DNA from: an uncultured Cycloclasticus sp.
GTDB taxonomy: Bacteria > Pseudomonadota > Gammaproteobacteria > Methylococcales > Cycloclasticaceae
Reading direction: 5' to 3'
Length of the DNA stretch: 64,000 nucleotides
Assembly (NCBI GenBank): GCA_913057515.1
Contig: CAJXOJ010000001.1
Location: forward strand, 124,001 to 188,000
Part shown: piece after piece, positions 45,509-55,260 of the stretch
Numbering within the stretch: the first letter of the stretch is position 1
How the letters are laid out: each line of letters begins with the position of its first letter
Position numbers and translations under genes: made by a program
The notes under the pieces: model-generated
Seen by the model: only the letters and a program-made list of their open reading frames with translations
Told to the model about the DNA's origin: nothing
Database searches by the model: none

Positions 45509-45982
45509 ATGAATACTGTAGAACTCAATCAAACCGTGCCAGAATTTTCTTGCGCCACAACCTCCGACGAGGCTTTAACGCTAAGCAGCTTAAAAGGCAA
45601 AAACATCGTTATCTATTTTTATCCTAAGGACAATACCCCCGGTTGCACGCAAGAAGGGCAGGATTTTCGCGATACCTACAGCGAGTTTCAAGCGGCTAAC
45701 ACAGAAATTTTTGGTGTCTCTCGTGACTCTGTCCGCGTGCATACTGGCTTTAAAACAAAACACAGCTTTCCATTTGAATTAATCAGTGATCCCGACGAAG
45801 CTTTATGTAAATTATTCGATGTTATAAAGCTTAAAAAACTTTACGGCAAAGAGCATATGGGTATTGAGCGCAGCACCTTCCTGATTAATGCCGATGGTGT
45901 GCTCGTTCAACAGTGGCGTAAAGTTAAGGTAAAAGAACACGTCGCTGAAGTGCTTGCTGCAGCAAAGGCGCTAAACTCTTAA
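45509..45982 (+). CDS. bcp: Peroxiredoxin Bcp (BCP/PrxQ type)
   Basis: A 157-aa thiol peroxidase. The peroxidatic Cys46 is in YPKDNTPGCTQEGQDF. The second Cys found five residues later in E. coli Bcp is absent, so this enzyme is likely of the 1-Cys or alternatively resolved type; Cys15 and a Cys near 101 are other options. Its last 4 nt overlap the convergent BON-domain gene. Confidence 0.93.
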   Translation: MNTVELNQTVPEFSCATTSDEALTLSSLKGKNIVIYFYPKDNTPGCTQEGQDFRDTYSEFQAANTEIFGVSRDSVRVHTGFKTKHSFPFELISDPDEALCKLFDVIKLKKLYGKEHMGIERSTFLINADGVLVQQWRKVKVKEHVAEVLAAAKALNS

Positions 45983-46677
45983 AACCTGAATAAGGGGACG
46001 ACCTTATCTACCCCATTCATTGATTCAACAAACTGCGTTACTTGCTGCGCAGTTTGTTGGCTTAATTGATCGCCCAACAAATAAACATATTTATCCGATA
46101 CTACTATCTTAACGGTGTCCGCCCTATCGATAACCGCTGCGTGTAATAACTGATTAACGATCGTTGCGCGCAGCACATCATCATCGCTTTGTTTTATTTC
46201 ACTCATCGGTGTTGAAACACGAACTTCGTTATAAAACCGGTTCACGGTACTACACTCTTCAGCGGTTTTTAAATTGAAGCGTCGCCTATCATTGGCCGCT
46301 TTTTTAGCGGCTTTTTCTCCGCATATTTGAGCGTTCGACGGCTCCACATGATTAATATCGCCTTGCGTCCACTGTAAGTGCGCTGCATCAAGAACCAAAC
46401 GCTGAACCTGATCTTTTAATTCCTGAGTTGTTGCTTGCCCGGCAATTAATACAGAATTACGATTTCTAGAAACAACAATGTGTGTATTTTTTCGTAGCTT
46501 CTCATTACGTGACAGAGCGGACTCAACATTAAATTCAAATGCTGCATCTTTTAACTGCCGCTCTATGCCGGTAGCCTTATCTTCAAAAAATCTATCGGTA
46601 ATCGCTGATAATTCAAATGCATGGGTGCTAGTGGCAGTCAATATTAACCCGCAACAAATCGTGTAAAACAGTTTCAT
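45979..46677 (-). CDS. Exported protein with two BON-like domains
   Basis: A 232-aa protein with signal peptide MKLFYTICCGLILTATSTHA. Two BON-type segments can be seen: VVSRNRNSVLIAGQATTQELKDQVQRLV (about 70-97) and VKIVVSDKYVYLLGDQLSQQTAQQVTQFVESMNGVDKV (about 185-228). The middle resembles the FYNEVRV region of YraP/DolP. Unlike DolP it has no lipobox, so it should be soluble in the periplasm. It likely has an outer-membrane-associated role by family analogy. It is co-oriented with the permease gene 22 bp upstream. Confidence 0.72.
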   Translation of the reverse strand: MKLFYTICCGLILTATSTHAFELSAITDRFFEDKATGIERQLKDAAFEFNVESALSRNEKLRKNTHIVVSRNRNSVLIAGQATTQELKDQVQRLVLDAAHLQWTQGDINHVEPSNAQICGEKAAKKAANDRRRFNLKTAEECSTVNRFYNEVRVSTPMSEIKQSDDDVLRATIVNQLLHAAVIDRADTVKIVVSDKYVYLLGDQLSQQTAQQVTQFVESMNGVDKVVPLFRF

Positions 46678-46699
46678 GAATGTCCTTTATAAATGTAAA

Positions 46700-47770
46700 T
46701 TATTCAACTTGGTTTTCAATGGCATTATAACGAGTTGGCCACGCCACTAGAACAGCTTGCACCAATGTAGCAAGAGGGATAGCAAAAAACACGCCCCAAA
46801 ACCCCCATATTCCACCAAAAAATAAAATGGCAACAATAATCGCAACCGGGTGAATATTCACCACTTCTGAAAATAACAATGGTACCAATACGTAGCCATC
46901 TAGTGCTTGGATAATAAAAAACAGGCTCATCAAATACATAAACTCACTGCTCCAAGCCCACTGTACATAAGCCACCAGTAGCACAGGAATCGTCACCACG
47001 GTTGCTCCAACGTATGGCACCAGAACCGACAAGCCCACCAGAAAACTAAGTAGCACCGCATAGTTCAAACCAAACAAGCTAAAGGCAATAAAGCACACCG
47101 CCCAAATAATTAAAATTTCCCAAATTTTACCTCTAACATAATTGGCAACCTGCTCATTCACAGTGGACCAAACTTCCGTCGTCAACCGCCTATTACTGGG
47201 TAGAAAACTGGCAAACCATCGCGTGATGTCCTGCTTATCCATTAGGAAAAAGAACACCATCATCGGCACCAAGAGTAGATAAACAATTAAGGCAACAACA
47301 TTTAAGACGGATGCAGCCGAAAAGGACAATAAACTTTGACCATATTTAACCGCTTCGCCACTCACTTGGTCAAAAATCAACTTAACTTGATCTTCGGTAA
47401 TGTAGTTGGGGTATTTTTCTGGCAACGCCGTAAACAAATGAACACCCTCGTTTAGCATTGTTGGTAACTGCTGAGCCAGTTGAACTGTCTGTATCGATAG
47501 CAAGGGAATAAGCCCAAAAACCATATACGACAACAATGCCATAAATAAACTAAACGACGAGATAACCGCCAATTTTCTAGACAAGCCTAGCACTTGAAAT
47601 TTAGCAACCATCCCTTCTAACAAGTAGGCAATAACAATACTTGCTATCACAGGAGACAACAGATCACCAACCCACAAAATAACTAAAAGCCCCACCAGCA
47701 GCGTACCGATTAAGGCTAAGGCTTCGGGATTCCCCGTTACTCGATTAAACCATTGCTTTATATTTTCCAT
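46700..47770 (-). CDS. AI-2E/PerM family transporter
   Basis: A 356-aa polytopic membrane protein of the PF01594 group. TM segments lie at about 17-50 and 65-88, with a cluster from about 145 to 340. GLSVLVPYVGATVVTIPVLLVAY and YVLVPLLFSEVVNIHPVAIIVAILFFGGIWGFWGVFFAIPLAT are the conserved C-terminal blocks. Family members range from AI-2 exporters to Na/H antiporters, so the substrate is undetermined. Confidence 0.87.
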   Translation of the reverse strand: MENIKQWFNRVTGNPEALALIGTLLVGLLVILWVGDLLSPVIASIVIAYLLEGMVAKFQVLGLSRKLAVISSFSLFMALLSYMVFGLIPLLSIQTVQLAQQLPTMLNEGVHLFTALPEKYPNYITEDQVKLIFDQVSGEAVKYGQSLLSFSAASVLNVVALIVYLLLVPMMVFFFLMDKQDITRWFASFLPSNRRLTTEVWSTVNEQVANYVRGKIWEILIIWAVCFIAFSLFGLNYAVLLSFLVGLSVLVPYVGATVVTIPVLLVAYVQWAWSSEFMYLMSLFFIIQALDGYVLVPLLFSEVVNIHPVAIIVAILFFGGIWGFWGVFFAIPLATLVQAVLVAWPTRYNAIENQVE

Positions 47771-48234
47771 AGAACGCTTATTTATCCTAGACCATTCATT
47801 TTTTATTAACTAAAGGTAACCAGCCAGCAGCATCTACTTCGTTTACCAATGAAACATTTAGAGCCTACGATGCGAGCCAAGCCAATGTCAACATCGCAGT
47901 TTGTATATCATAACCTGATTTTCTTGACCTCATCGGTCACAATGTTTTCAGCAAAATAGCTAAAACGCACTCAACAATTTAATCAGAAACAAACATCTCG
48001 GGGCGATATAAGACGTCTACTTTTATCTGCAACTCAATTCCTGACAAGCCCTTGCCCAACATAAAATAACAAAACCATTAACGGTTTTATTCAAATTCCC
48101 TTATAAGCAATAGGTTATATAAAGCAGACTTATTTTTTAATAACTGTTACTCGCATATCAACCGGGCCTTTAGCTTTTTAATATTATGCGTTATTGTTTT
48201 ATAAGCTTAATAACTCTTTACAGCCAGCCAAAAG
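47771..48234. other. 464-bp intergenic region
   Basis: Between divergent permease and CDF genes. It contains AAAACCATTAACGGTTTT (48071-48088), a near-perfect inverted repeat centred on TTAA. No gene or RNA is recognised. The latter half is AT-rich and probably holds the CDF promoter. Confidence 0.45.
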
Positions 48235-49212
48235 ATGGCGACACTAAGCCTTTCAAAAGCTACCCCAAGCACCTTAATGTCCTCATCTTCCAAAAAAGTT
48301 ATTTATGCGGCACTGGCAGGCAACGGCCTTATTTCTATCACTAAATTCATAGCTGCCTTCTACTCTGGAAGCTCCGCTATGCTATCAGAAGGCATTCATT
48401 CTTTGGTCGATACCGGCAACCAAACCCTTCTTTTACATGGCTTAAAAAAAGCACAACAACCTGCTGATGAACAATTTCCTTTTGGTCATGGTAAGGAAAT
48501 TTACTTTTGGAGCTTTGTAGTTGCCATCTTAATTTTTGCGGTTGGTTCAGGCGTGTCAATTTACGAGGGTATTCACCACATTCTGTCACCCACGGCGATG
48601 GGCGACCCGAGCTTAAGCTTCTATGTTCTTGGCTTGGCCATGCTATTTGAAGGTGCTGCCTGGTTTTTCGCGTTGCGAGAATTTACTCGCAGTAAAGGAA
48701 AGTGGGGCTTTATAGACGCAGTGAAACGTGGCAAAGATCCATCCATGTTTGTTGTGTTATTCGAAGACTCAGCTGCGATGCTAGGGCTAATCGTCGCTTT
48801 TACCGGCATTGCTGTTGCCCACTATACCGGCAACCCTCTGTACGATGGCATCGCCTCGGTTATTATTGGCTTAATTTTAGGTGGCACTGCTATTTGGCTC
48901 GCTTATGAAACAAAAAGCCTACTGATTGGCGAAAGCGCGAACCCCGAACTGGTTAACGAAATTCGACAAATTGTAAACAACTATGAAGCCGTTGAGTCCA
49001 TTAATGAATTACTCACGATGCATATGGGGCCAGACTTTGTGTTAGCCACAATGAATGTTGATTTTAACAATGACATCAGCACGGGCCAGCTAGAACAAAC
49101 CATTGCCGATATGGACCGACAAATCAAGCAAAACTGCCCCCGCGTTAAACGCGTATTTATTGAAGCAGAAGCCTGGAGCGCCCATGCAGCAAAACAGCAG
49201 CGCAACGATTAA
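48235..49212 (+). CDS. Cation diffusion facilitator (CDF) transporter
   Basis: A 325-aa inner-membrane metal/proton antiporter. SEGIHSLVDTGNQTLLL in TM2 gives the HxxxD metal site. FPFGHGKEIYFWSFVVAILIFAVGSGVSIYEGIHHI covers TM3, and FEDSAAMLGLIVAFTGI in TM5 the second DxxxD-like site. A cytoplasmic C-terminal domain of about 90 aa ends the protein. The start could instead be ATG 48277 (residue 15); neither has a strong ribosome site. Metal is unknown. Confidence 0.88.
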   Translation: MATLSLSKATPSTLMSSSSKKVIYAALAGNGLISITKFIAAFYSGSSAMLSEGIHSLVDTGNQTLLLHGLKKAQQPADEQFPFGHGKEIYFWSFVVAILIFAVGSGVSIYEGIHHILSPTAMGDPSLSFYVLGLAMLFEGAAWFFALREFTRSKGKWGFIDAVKRGKDPSMFVVLFEDSAAMLGLIVAFTGIAVAHYTGNPLYDGIASVIIGLILGGTAIWLAYETKSLLIGESANPELVNEIRQIVNNYEAVESINELLTMHMGPDFVLATMNVDFNNDISTGQLEQTIADMDRQIKQNCPRVKRVFIEAEAWSAHAAKQQRND

Positions 49213-49381
49213 GTGGCTCTTTGTAAGCGAGTTCACGGCAAAAGAAGCTGAAGGTTATCAATCTGCTAACGGCGAACAACCTAAGCACTTTACTGATGAC
49301 AAACTTATAACCGGGCACGACTAACCCCTCAGCAAACTGCCTTTCACTGTTTCTGCTGAGCGCTTATCCTAGACAGAAAGA

Positions 49382-50272
49382 CTAGTGACTCGACCCTTTT
49401 CTTAAGTTTATTTGTAACAACAAGCCTCCAACAATTAACACGGCCCCAATACCTAGCGTTAGCGTAAACGGCTCGTGCAACCATAAGGTGGACGAAAGAA
49501 TGCCCATTAATGGCACCATTAAAAAACCTAACGAAACGGTCACCGCTGGTAAAATTTGCGTCACACGCATTGCAGCCCACTGCCCCAATGCTGTCGCCAT
49601 GACCCCGTTATAGAGTAAAATCATGATTAGCTCTGTACTCCAAATAACAGGCCGCGTTGTTGAAAACCACGCATAGGGCACCACAATCATCAACGCCACT
49701 ATGATTTGCCAAGGCGTTAGCTCTAATACACTGCCTTTCCATTGGTGTTGCCTAATATGCAAAATGGACAATGCCCATACTAGCGCAGCCACTAATAAGA
49801 TCACATTCCCCTTCACCACCGAAGCGTCACTCCAATCAAACCCTAATGGGTTAAATAACACTAACAAGCCACACAGCCCAATGCCTGCCCCCACTAGTTT
49901 TATTTTAGACACCGGTTCTTTTAAAAAAAAATACGCGCCCGGCGTGACCCACAACGGTGTGGTATAGGACAATAGCGCTGCTCTACCTGCATTCACTTCG
50001 GTTAGCCCTACGTTTATTAAGGTCACAAAAATAGCAAACTGCATCACACCCACACCGAAGACAATAGGTATATCTTGCCGATGAGGCCGTTTCAAACGCC
50101 CCATAAATAATAGCAACAGCGAGATAGCGATCAGTGCAATGCCCAGCCTAGCCGCTGCAAACCACAGTGGATCTATTGACCTCAAGCCAATTTTCATAAT
50201 GGGCCAATTTGCCCCCCAGATAATCACTACCAACACCAGTAAAAACCAAGCAGAAGAGAATATTTTTTTCAC
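49382..50272 (-). CDS. EamA/DMT-family transporter
   Basis: A 296-aa, ten-TM drug/metabolite transporter with two EamA repeats (about 8-135 and 150-288). VIIWGANWPIMKIGLRSIDPLWFAAARLGIA opens repeat one, and GVMATALGQWAAMRVTQILPAVTVSLGFLMVPLMGIL lies in repeat two. Substrate unknown. It is divergent from the thioesterase at 50359 with about 85 bp between. Confidence 0.88.
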   Translation of the reverse strand: MKKIFSSAWFLLVLVVIIWGANWPIMKIGLRSIDPLWFAAARLGIALIAISLLLLFMGRLKRPHRQDIPIVFGVGVMQFAIFVTLINVGLTEVNAGRAALLSYTTPLWVTPGAYFFLKEPVSKIKLVGAGIGLCGLLVLFNPLGFDWSDASVVKGNVILLVAALVWALSILHIRQHQWKGSVLELTPWQIIVALMIVVPYAWFSTTRPVIWSTELIMILLYNGVMATALGQWAAMRVTQILPAVTVSLGFLMVPLMGILSSTLWLHEPFTLTLGIGAVLIVGGLLLQINLRKGSSH

Positions 50273-50358
50273 AAAGCGCTCATCCTTTTATAAAACAGCC
50301 TACAGCATTACACATGGCTCACCTATAATGTTAAATCATCAACCATTTAGTGATAAAT

Positions 50359-50781
50359 ATGGCTAGATTATCAATAACATACCCAGAACAGACACTATTC
50401 ACTTGCACTTTGCCCGTACGCATTACCGATATTAACTATGGGCAACACCTCGCACATGACAAGCTTATTTCAATGTTACATGAAGCGCGCGCTCAATTCT
50501 TTCTTCATTTTGATATGCAAGAATCAAATATTTCCGGTTTAGGTATTATCATGGCTGACCTGTCTATTTGCTACCAGGCTGAAGCCTTTCACCCTGATCT
50601 ACTGAAGATTGAAATCGCACTGACTGAGCCTAGCCGCTGTGGCTGCAACATGGTCTATCGTATTAGTAAAGATAATGGGAAAACGATCGTCGCTACTGCA
50701 CAAACGGGCTTGGTTTTTCTTGATTATAAAACAAAAAAAGTGGCCTCTATGCCGGCAAAATTTAAACAACTCTTATCGTAA
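50359..50781 (+). CDS. Hotdog thioesterase (4HBT superfamily)
   Basis: A 140-aa acyl-CoA thioesterase-like protein. PVRITDINYGQHLAHDKLISMLHEARAQFF carries the 4HBT-type Asp/His, and LGIIMADLSICYQAEAFHPDLLKIEIAL the following strand. ATG 50359 is preferred over GTG 50350 three codons earlier, though neither has an obvious ribosome site. It differs from the aryl polyene thioesterase at 10857. Confidence 0.8.
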   Translation: MARLSITYPEQTLFTCTLPVRITDINYGQHLAHDKLISMLHEARAQFFLHFDMQESNISGLGIIMADLSICYQAEAFHPDLLKIEIALTEPSRCGCNMVYRISKDNGKTIVATAQTGLVFLDYKTKKVASMPAKFKQLLS

Positions 50782-51024
50782 ATCAGCATGGAAGATTGCA
50801 CGATTACCCAACAGAGCTCCCTTGCAACAAGCCTAAATTAATAAACACCTAGCTGCTCGCTAATAAAAACCGCTTAAACAAAGCGCCAATAAGAACGGAC
50901 TAACTTTTCCAACCCCGTATAAAAACAGTTCGTCAGCACGATATTTGAAGCAAAATAACCCTCTCGCCAATATGCGTTACAATAGCCCGTATTTTTTTAT
51001 ATTCATTACACTTAATAAACTGAT

Positions 51025-52326
51025 TTGTCGACCCAACATAAGCCCACCACATATACATTAAACGAACTAGGCTTATCTGCCGATAAGCTAGATCGACACG
51101 CCGTTTCAATTACCGATCGCTTGGTTAAAGCCGGCTTTCAAGCGTACCTTGTTGGCGGCTGCGTTCGAGACTTATTATTGGGCATGCACCCCAAAGACTT
51201 CGACGTGTCGACTAATGCTGAACCTGAAGAAATTCAAGCTCTGTTCAAAAATTGCCGATTGATAGGCCGGCGTTTTCGATTAGCACACATTCATTTTGGT
51301 CGACACGTTATTGAAGTAGCCACATTTCGTGGCCCTCATATCAAACACGATAAAAATGACAGCCACGCTCATAAAGACGGGCGCTTATTGCGCGACAACG
51401 TCTATGGCACATTAGAAGAAGACGCATGGCGCCGTGACTTTACCGTTAACGCCTTATACCTAGACCCAAAAAAGAAAACGGTTATCGATTATGTTGGCGG
51501 CATTGAAGACCATCAAAATCGAGTTCTTCGCCTTATGGGCGATCCCACTACTCGTTTTAAAGAGGACCCGGTCAGGCTAATTCGTGCGGTGCGATTTAAA
51601 GCTAAATTAAACTTCCAAATCGATGCCCATACAGCCGAGCCCATGCAACGCATGGCGCCCTTATTAAAGGATATTCCTGCTGCACGTTTATATGATGAAA
51701 TTCTGAAGCTTTTTTTAAACACCCAAGCCAGTCAAGTTTTCGAGATGCTCCGCCAATATGATTTGTTCAAGGCTCTGTTTCCTCAAACTGAACTTTGCCT
51801 TCAAAAAGCTGAGTCTGATTCACCTTTGCTGTTGATCAAACAGGCCATGGAAAACACCGAAGCCCGTTTAAAAAATCAGCAACACGTCACACCGTATTTT
51901 TTGCTGGCCACCTTGTTATGGGAACCTGTTCGCCGACTCAGCGAACAAAATAGATCGTCCTTTAGCAGTGACACGCAAGCTATTCATGCCGCCGCTAATG
52001 AAGTCGTTGCGCATCAGGTTAGCCGTATCGCCATTCCAAAACGCATGACCACACCAATGCGCGAAGTGTGGGCATTACAGCCTCGTTTTCACAAGCAAGT
52101 TGGCGTGCGTTGTTTACGCTTTTTAGAACATCCACGGTTTAGAGCTGCATACGACTTTATGCTTCTCAGGTCACAATACGGTGAGGTCGACCCGGCTATT
52201 GCTGATTGGTGGACACACCTACAAACTTTAGCGCCTGCTGAGCAGAAACTAATGACTCGCCCAAGCCAATTCAAACACAAAAAATCGCGTAAAAAAAAGC
52301 CAAAGCCTTCGGCGTCAGATCGTTAA
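51025..52326 (+). CDS. pcnB: Poly(A) polymerase PcnB
   Basis: A 433-aa class II CCA-adding/poly(A) polymerase that tags RNA 3' ends for decay. AYLVGGCVRDLLLGMHPKDFDVSTNA carries the nucleotidyltransferase GG and DxD. RRDFTVNALYLDP, VIDYVGGIEDHQNRVLRLMGDP and FKEDPVRLIRAVRFKAKLNFQID are the class blocks. The Lys/Arg-rich tail KHKKSRKKKPKP is typical of PcnB, not of tRNA CCA transferase. The start is TTG 51025; the next in-frame ATG falls within the catalytic core. It heads the pcnB-folK-dNK-panBC run. Confidence 0.95.
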   Translation: MSTQHKPTTYTLNELGLSADKLDRHAVSITDRLVKAGFQAYLVGGCVRDLLLGMHPKDFDVSTNAEPEEIQALFKNCRLIGRRFRLAHIHFGRHVIEVATFRGPHIKHDKNDSHAHKDGRLLRDNVYGTLEEDAWRRDFTVNALYLDPKKKTVIDYVGGIEDHQNRVLRLMGDPTTRFKEDPVRLIRAVRFKAKLNFQIDAHTAEPMQRMAPLLKDIPAARLYDEILKLFLNTQASQVFEMLRQYDLFKALFPQTELCLQKAESDSPLLLIKQAMENTEARLKNQQHVTPYFLLATLLWEPVRRLSEQNRSSFSSDTQAIHAAANEVVAHQVSRIAIPKRMTTPMREVWALQPRFHKQVGVRCLRFLEHPRFRAAYDFMLLRSQYGEVDPAIADWWTHLQTLAPAEQKLMTRPSQFKHKKSRKKKPKPSASDR

Positions 52327-52327
52327 C

Positions 52328-52840
52328 ATGGCCGCTACCGCTTATATTGGGCTAGGTAGCAACTTAGCTGAGCCAACCCAGCATATTCTTAGCGCCATAG
52401 AAGATATTCACAACATACAAAATAGTTCACTCGCGCGTACCTCACGCCTTTATGAAACTGCGCCGATAGGGCCGCAAGATCAACCCAATTATATTAACGC
52501 AGCCGTTAGCCTTGAGACCTCTTTAGACCCATACGAGCTCTTAGCCGCCTTACAACAGATAGAGAACCAACATGGCCGCACCCGAGATACCGGCCACTGG
52601 GGAGCAAGAACGTTAGACTTAGATGTTTTATTATATAACGGTCTTGTTTCTAATGACCCGATATTAACCCTCCCTCACCCAGAACTGCACAATAGAGCCT
52701 TTGTTCTCTATCCCTTATTAGATTTAGATAAAGACCTTGAAGTCCCTAAGTTGGGTAAACTTCAGACCTTGATTAAAACACTTAATGAAGCAGCACCGCG
52801 TGCTATTCAGTCCCCGTCATTTAACCCGATGAGTACTTGA
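52328..52840 (+). CDS. folK: HPPK, 6-hydroxymethyl-7,8-dihydropterin pyrophosphokinase FolK
   Basis: A 170-aa folate-pathway kinase. AYIGLGSNLAEP at the N-terminus, HGRTRDTGHWGARTLDLDVLLYN (Mg and pterin site) and LPHPELHNRAFVLYPLLDL are diagnostic. It begins 1 nt after the pcnB stop and overlaps the nucleoside kinase start by 4 nt. Confidence 0.96.
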   Translation: MAATAYIGLGSNLAEPTQHILSAIEDIHNIQNSSLARTSRLYETAPIGPQDQPNYINAAVSLETSLDPYELLAALQQIENQHGRTRDTGHWGARTLDLDVLLYNGLVSNDPILTLPHPELHNRAFVLYPLLDLDKDLEVPKLGKLQTLIKTLNEAAPRAIQSPSFNPMST

Positions 52841-53562
52841 AACCTATACTTGTATCGTGCAAAGTTCACTCCTCACTAAATATAAAGAAGCAACCCTTGG
52901 AAAAACACAGTTTAGAAATATCCCAGCCGCCAAAATTTATTGTTGTTGAAGGCCCAATAGGCGTTGGCAAAAGCAGCTTGGCCCAACGACTGGGAGAAAG
53001 TTTTGCTTGCGATGTGGTTAAAGAAAAAGCCGATGAAAATCCTTTTCTTGAGCACTTTTATACTCACAGTAAGCAGTCAGCACTCCCGGTTCAGCTACAT
53101 TTTTTGACTGAACGAGCAAAACAATGGAATGAACTCAGTCAAAATGACCTTTTTTCATCCGGCGTGATATCAGACTTTATGCTTGAAAAAGATCGATTAT
53201 TTGCCAAACTCACTTTAACCGACGAAGAGTTTAAACTTTACGACCAAATGTACCAGTCTCTAGCTATACAAACGACCAAAGCGGATTTAGTAGTCTACTT
53301 GCAAGCGCCGGTTGATGCGTTACAATCTCGAATTAAGCGGCGAGGTATCAAGCATGAAAAAAACATCAGCGGAGAATATCTACAAAAACTATCAGATGCC
53401 TACACTACGTTTTTTCATCACTATGATGCAGGCCCCTTACTCATTGTTAATGCAAGCGACATTAACCCGGTTGACAACGATGATGACTATGAGCAACTCC
53501 TTAAACATATCTGTGCCACACGCGCTGGTCGCCACTATTTAAACCCTTTACCTATTTTATAA
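52837..53562 (+). CDS. Deoxynucleoside kinase (deoxyadenosine/deoxyguanosine type)
   Basis: A 241-aa P-loop kinase of the dNK family with FIVVEGPIGVGKSSLAQRLGE. DVVKEKADENPFLEHFY, a lid with SRIKRRGIKHEKNISGEYLQKLSDAY and the DRY-like KDRLFAKLTL support this. It starts at TTG 52837 if coupled to folK (TTGA overlap). A second TTG at 52897, preceded by AAGAAG, would remove 20 poorly conserved residues. It is the common companion of panB in gammaproteobacteria. Confidence 0.87.
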   Translation: MKPILVSCKVHSSLNIKKQPLEKHSLEISQPPKFIVVEGPIGVGKSSLAQRLGESFACDVVKEKADENPFLEHFYTHSKQSALPVQLHFLTERAKQWNELSQNDLFSSGVISDFMLEKDRLFAKLTLTDEEFKLYDQMYQSLAIQTTKADLVVYLQAPVDALQSRIKRRGIKHEKNISGEYLQKLSDAYTTFFHHYDAGPLLIVNASDINPVDNDDDYEQLLKHICATRAGRHYLNPLPIL

Positions 53563-53579
53563 ACGCTTCAAAAATCGAC

Positions 53580-54392
53580 ATGAGCCAACATACAACCAGT
53601 AAACAAATTACTAACACCGAGTTATCTGCCATGAAAACACGTGGCGAAAAGATCGTAAGCCTTACCGCGTACGATGCCAGTTTTGCTCATATTCTTGATA
53701 CCGCAGGTGTTGAAATGGTATTGGTTGGCGACTCCTTAGGTATGGTTATTCAAGGGCAAACTAGTACAGTCCCGGTGACGGTAGAAGAAATGGCCTACCA
53801 TAGTAAAATAGTCTCGCGTGGTTTACAGCGAGCCTTACTGGTCACAGACCTGCCTTTTATGAGCTACCCCGACCCACAGACAGCCGTTAATAACGCGGCT
53901 ATTATTATGCAACAAGGTTATGCCAATATGGTAAAACTTGAGGGTGGTCAAAAAATTCTCGATAGCGTTCAGCACATCGTCGACCAAGGCATTCCCGTCT
54001 GCGGACATTTAGGCTTGCTACCTCAGTCCGTTAACCAAATTGGTGGTTATCGTGTGCAAGGTAAGGACGAAGCCCAAGCAAATATTATTCTTGAAGACGC
54101 AAAATGCCTAGAACAAGCCGGTGCCAGCGCGATCGTCGTAGAATGTATTCCCGCTTCTTTAGCCAAGCAATTAACGGCCAGTGTTAACATCCCCATTATC
54201 GGTATTGGCGCCGGTGTGCATTGCGATGGCCAAGTACTTGTTAATTACGATATGCTCGATATTACCGCTGGCAAACGGCCAAAATTCAGCAAAAACTTTA
54301 TGCTTGAAGCCGGCAATGTTAACGATGCGGTGAAAGCATACGTAGAAGCCGTGAAAAATAGTGAATTCCCTGCGGAAGTACATTCTTTCTAG
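53580..54392 (+). CDS. panB: Ketopantoate hydroxymethyltransferase PanB
   Basis: A 270-aa TIM-barrel enzyme that adds a hydroxymethyl group from 5,10-methylene-THF to alpha-ketoisovalerate, the first committed step to pantothenate. Motifs: SLTAYDASFAHILDTAGVEMVLVGDSLGMV, TDLPFMSYPDP, VKLEGGQKILD, HLGLLPQSVNQIGGYRVQGK, and IGIGAGVHCDGQVLVNYDML. It lies 17 bp after the kinase and 2 bp before panC. Confidence 0.97.
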   Translation: MSQHTTSKQITNTELSAMKTRGEKIVSLTAYDASFAHILDTAGVEMVLVGDSLGMVIQGQTSTVPVTVEEMAYHSKIVSRGLQRALLVTDLPFMSYPDPQTAVNNAAIIMQQGYANMVKLEGGQKILDSVQHIVDQGIPVCGHLGLLPQSVNQIGGYRVQGKDEAQANIILEDAKCLEQAGASAIVVECIPASLAKQLTASVNIPIIGIGAGVHCDGQVLVNYDMLDITAGKRPKFSKNFMLEAGNVNDAVKAYVEAVKNSEFPAEVHSF

Positions 54393-54394
54393 TC

Positions 54395-55246
54395 ATGCTT
54401 ATTATCCATACCATTAGCGAGCTGCAAAGCGAGCTGAAGCAACGCAGACAAGCGGGTCGATCTCTCGCACTGGTTCCAACGATGGGCAATTTACATCCAG
54501 GGCACCTTCAGTTAGTCAGCACGGCGCAGCAACATGCCGAGACAGTCATTGTGACGATATTTGTTAACCCGACACAATTTTCCGCGCATGAAGACCTAGA
54601 TAGTTACCCGCGAACATTCAAAGACGATTGCCAAAAACTTGAGTCACTTAATACCGATATTCTTTTTGCACCCAGCATTGATGAAATATACCCACACGGT
54701 GGTAAAAATACCTCTCATGTACATGTTCCCCATATCACAGAGGTTCTCTGCGGCGCTTCAAGGCCAGGACACTTTGATGGCGTGACTACTATTGTTTGTA
54801 AGCTGTTTAATATATGCCAAGCTGATATTGCTGTTTTTGGCGAAAAAGACTTTCAACAGTTAGCCGTTATTCGCCGCATGGTTGATGATTTAAATATCCC
54901 CATTCGCATTATCGGCGAACCCATCGTCAGAGAAGCCGATGGTTTAGCAATGAGCTCTCGCAATGGTTACTTATCTGAGGAAGAACGGGCCATCGCCCCT
55001 CGCTTTCATCAAATATTACAACACACCAAGCAAGCTATTTTAACAACTGGCACAAACTTAAACAGCATCGTAAGCCGCGCCAAAAAAGACCTCATCGAAG
55101 CTGGTTTTAAACCTGATTACCTACATATTTATCAGCGTCACGAACTTAAGCCTGCCACTCAACAAAACAAGGAACTCATTATTGTCGCGGCGGCCTTTTT
55201 AGGCTCTACAAGGCTGATCGACAATGTATACGTTAATCGCACCTAA
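54395..55246 (+). CDS. panC: Pantothenate synthetase PanC
   Basis: A 283-aa ATP-dependent ligase joining pantoate to beta-alanine. ALVPTMGNLHPGHLQLV is the HxGH nucleotide site, with TIFVNPTQFSAHEDLDSYPR, RPGHFDGVTTIVCKLFNI, FGEKDFQQLAVIRRMV and the KMSKS-like AMSSRNGYLSEEER. Full length. It stands directly downstream of panB; its beta-alanine supplier panD follows after the mscS gene. Confidence 0.97.
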   Translation: MLIIHTISELQSELKQRRQAGRSLALVPTMGNLHPGHLQLVSTAQQHAETVIVTIFVNPTQFSAHEDLDSYPRTFKDDCQKLESLNTDILFAPSIDEIYPHGGKNTSHVHVPHITEVLCGASRPGHFDGVTTIVCKLFNICQADIAVFGEKDFQQLAVIRRMVDDLNIPIRIIGEPIVREADGLAMSSRNGYLSEEERAIAPRFHQILQHTKQAILTTGTNLNSIVSRAKKDLIEAGFKPDYLHIYQRHELKPATQQNKELIIVAAAFLGSTRLIDNVYVNRT

Positions 55247-55260
55247 GCTCTTTATTAATC

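Noticed and set aside
49184-49324. 46-codon ORF overlapping the end of the CDF gene
   Set aside because: It overlaps a real gene in another frame for its first ten codons, has no ribosome site and shows no recognisable motif. A frameshifted CDF extension was considered, but the CDF protein already has normal length.
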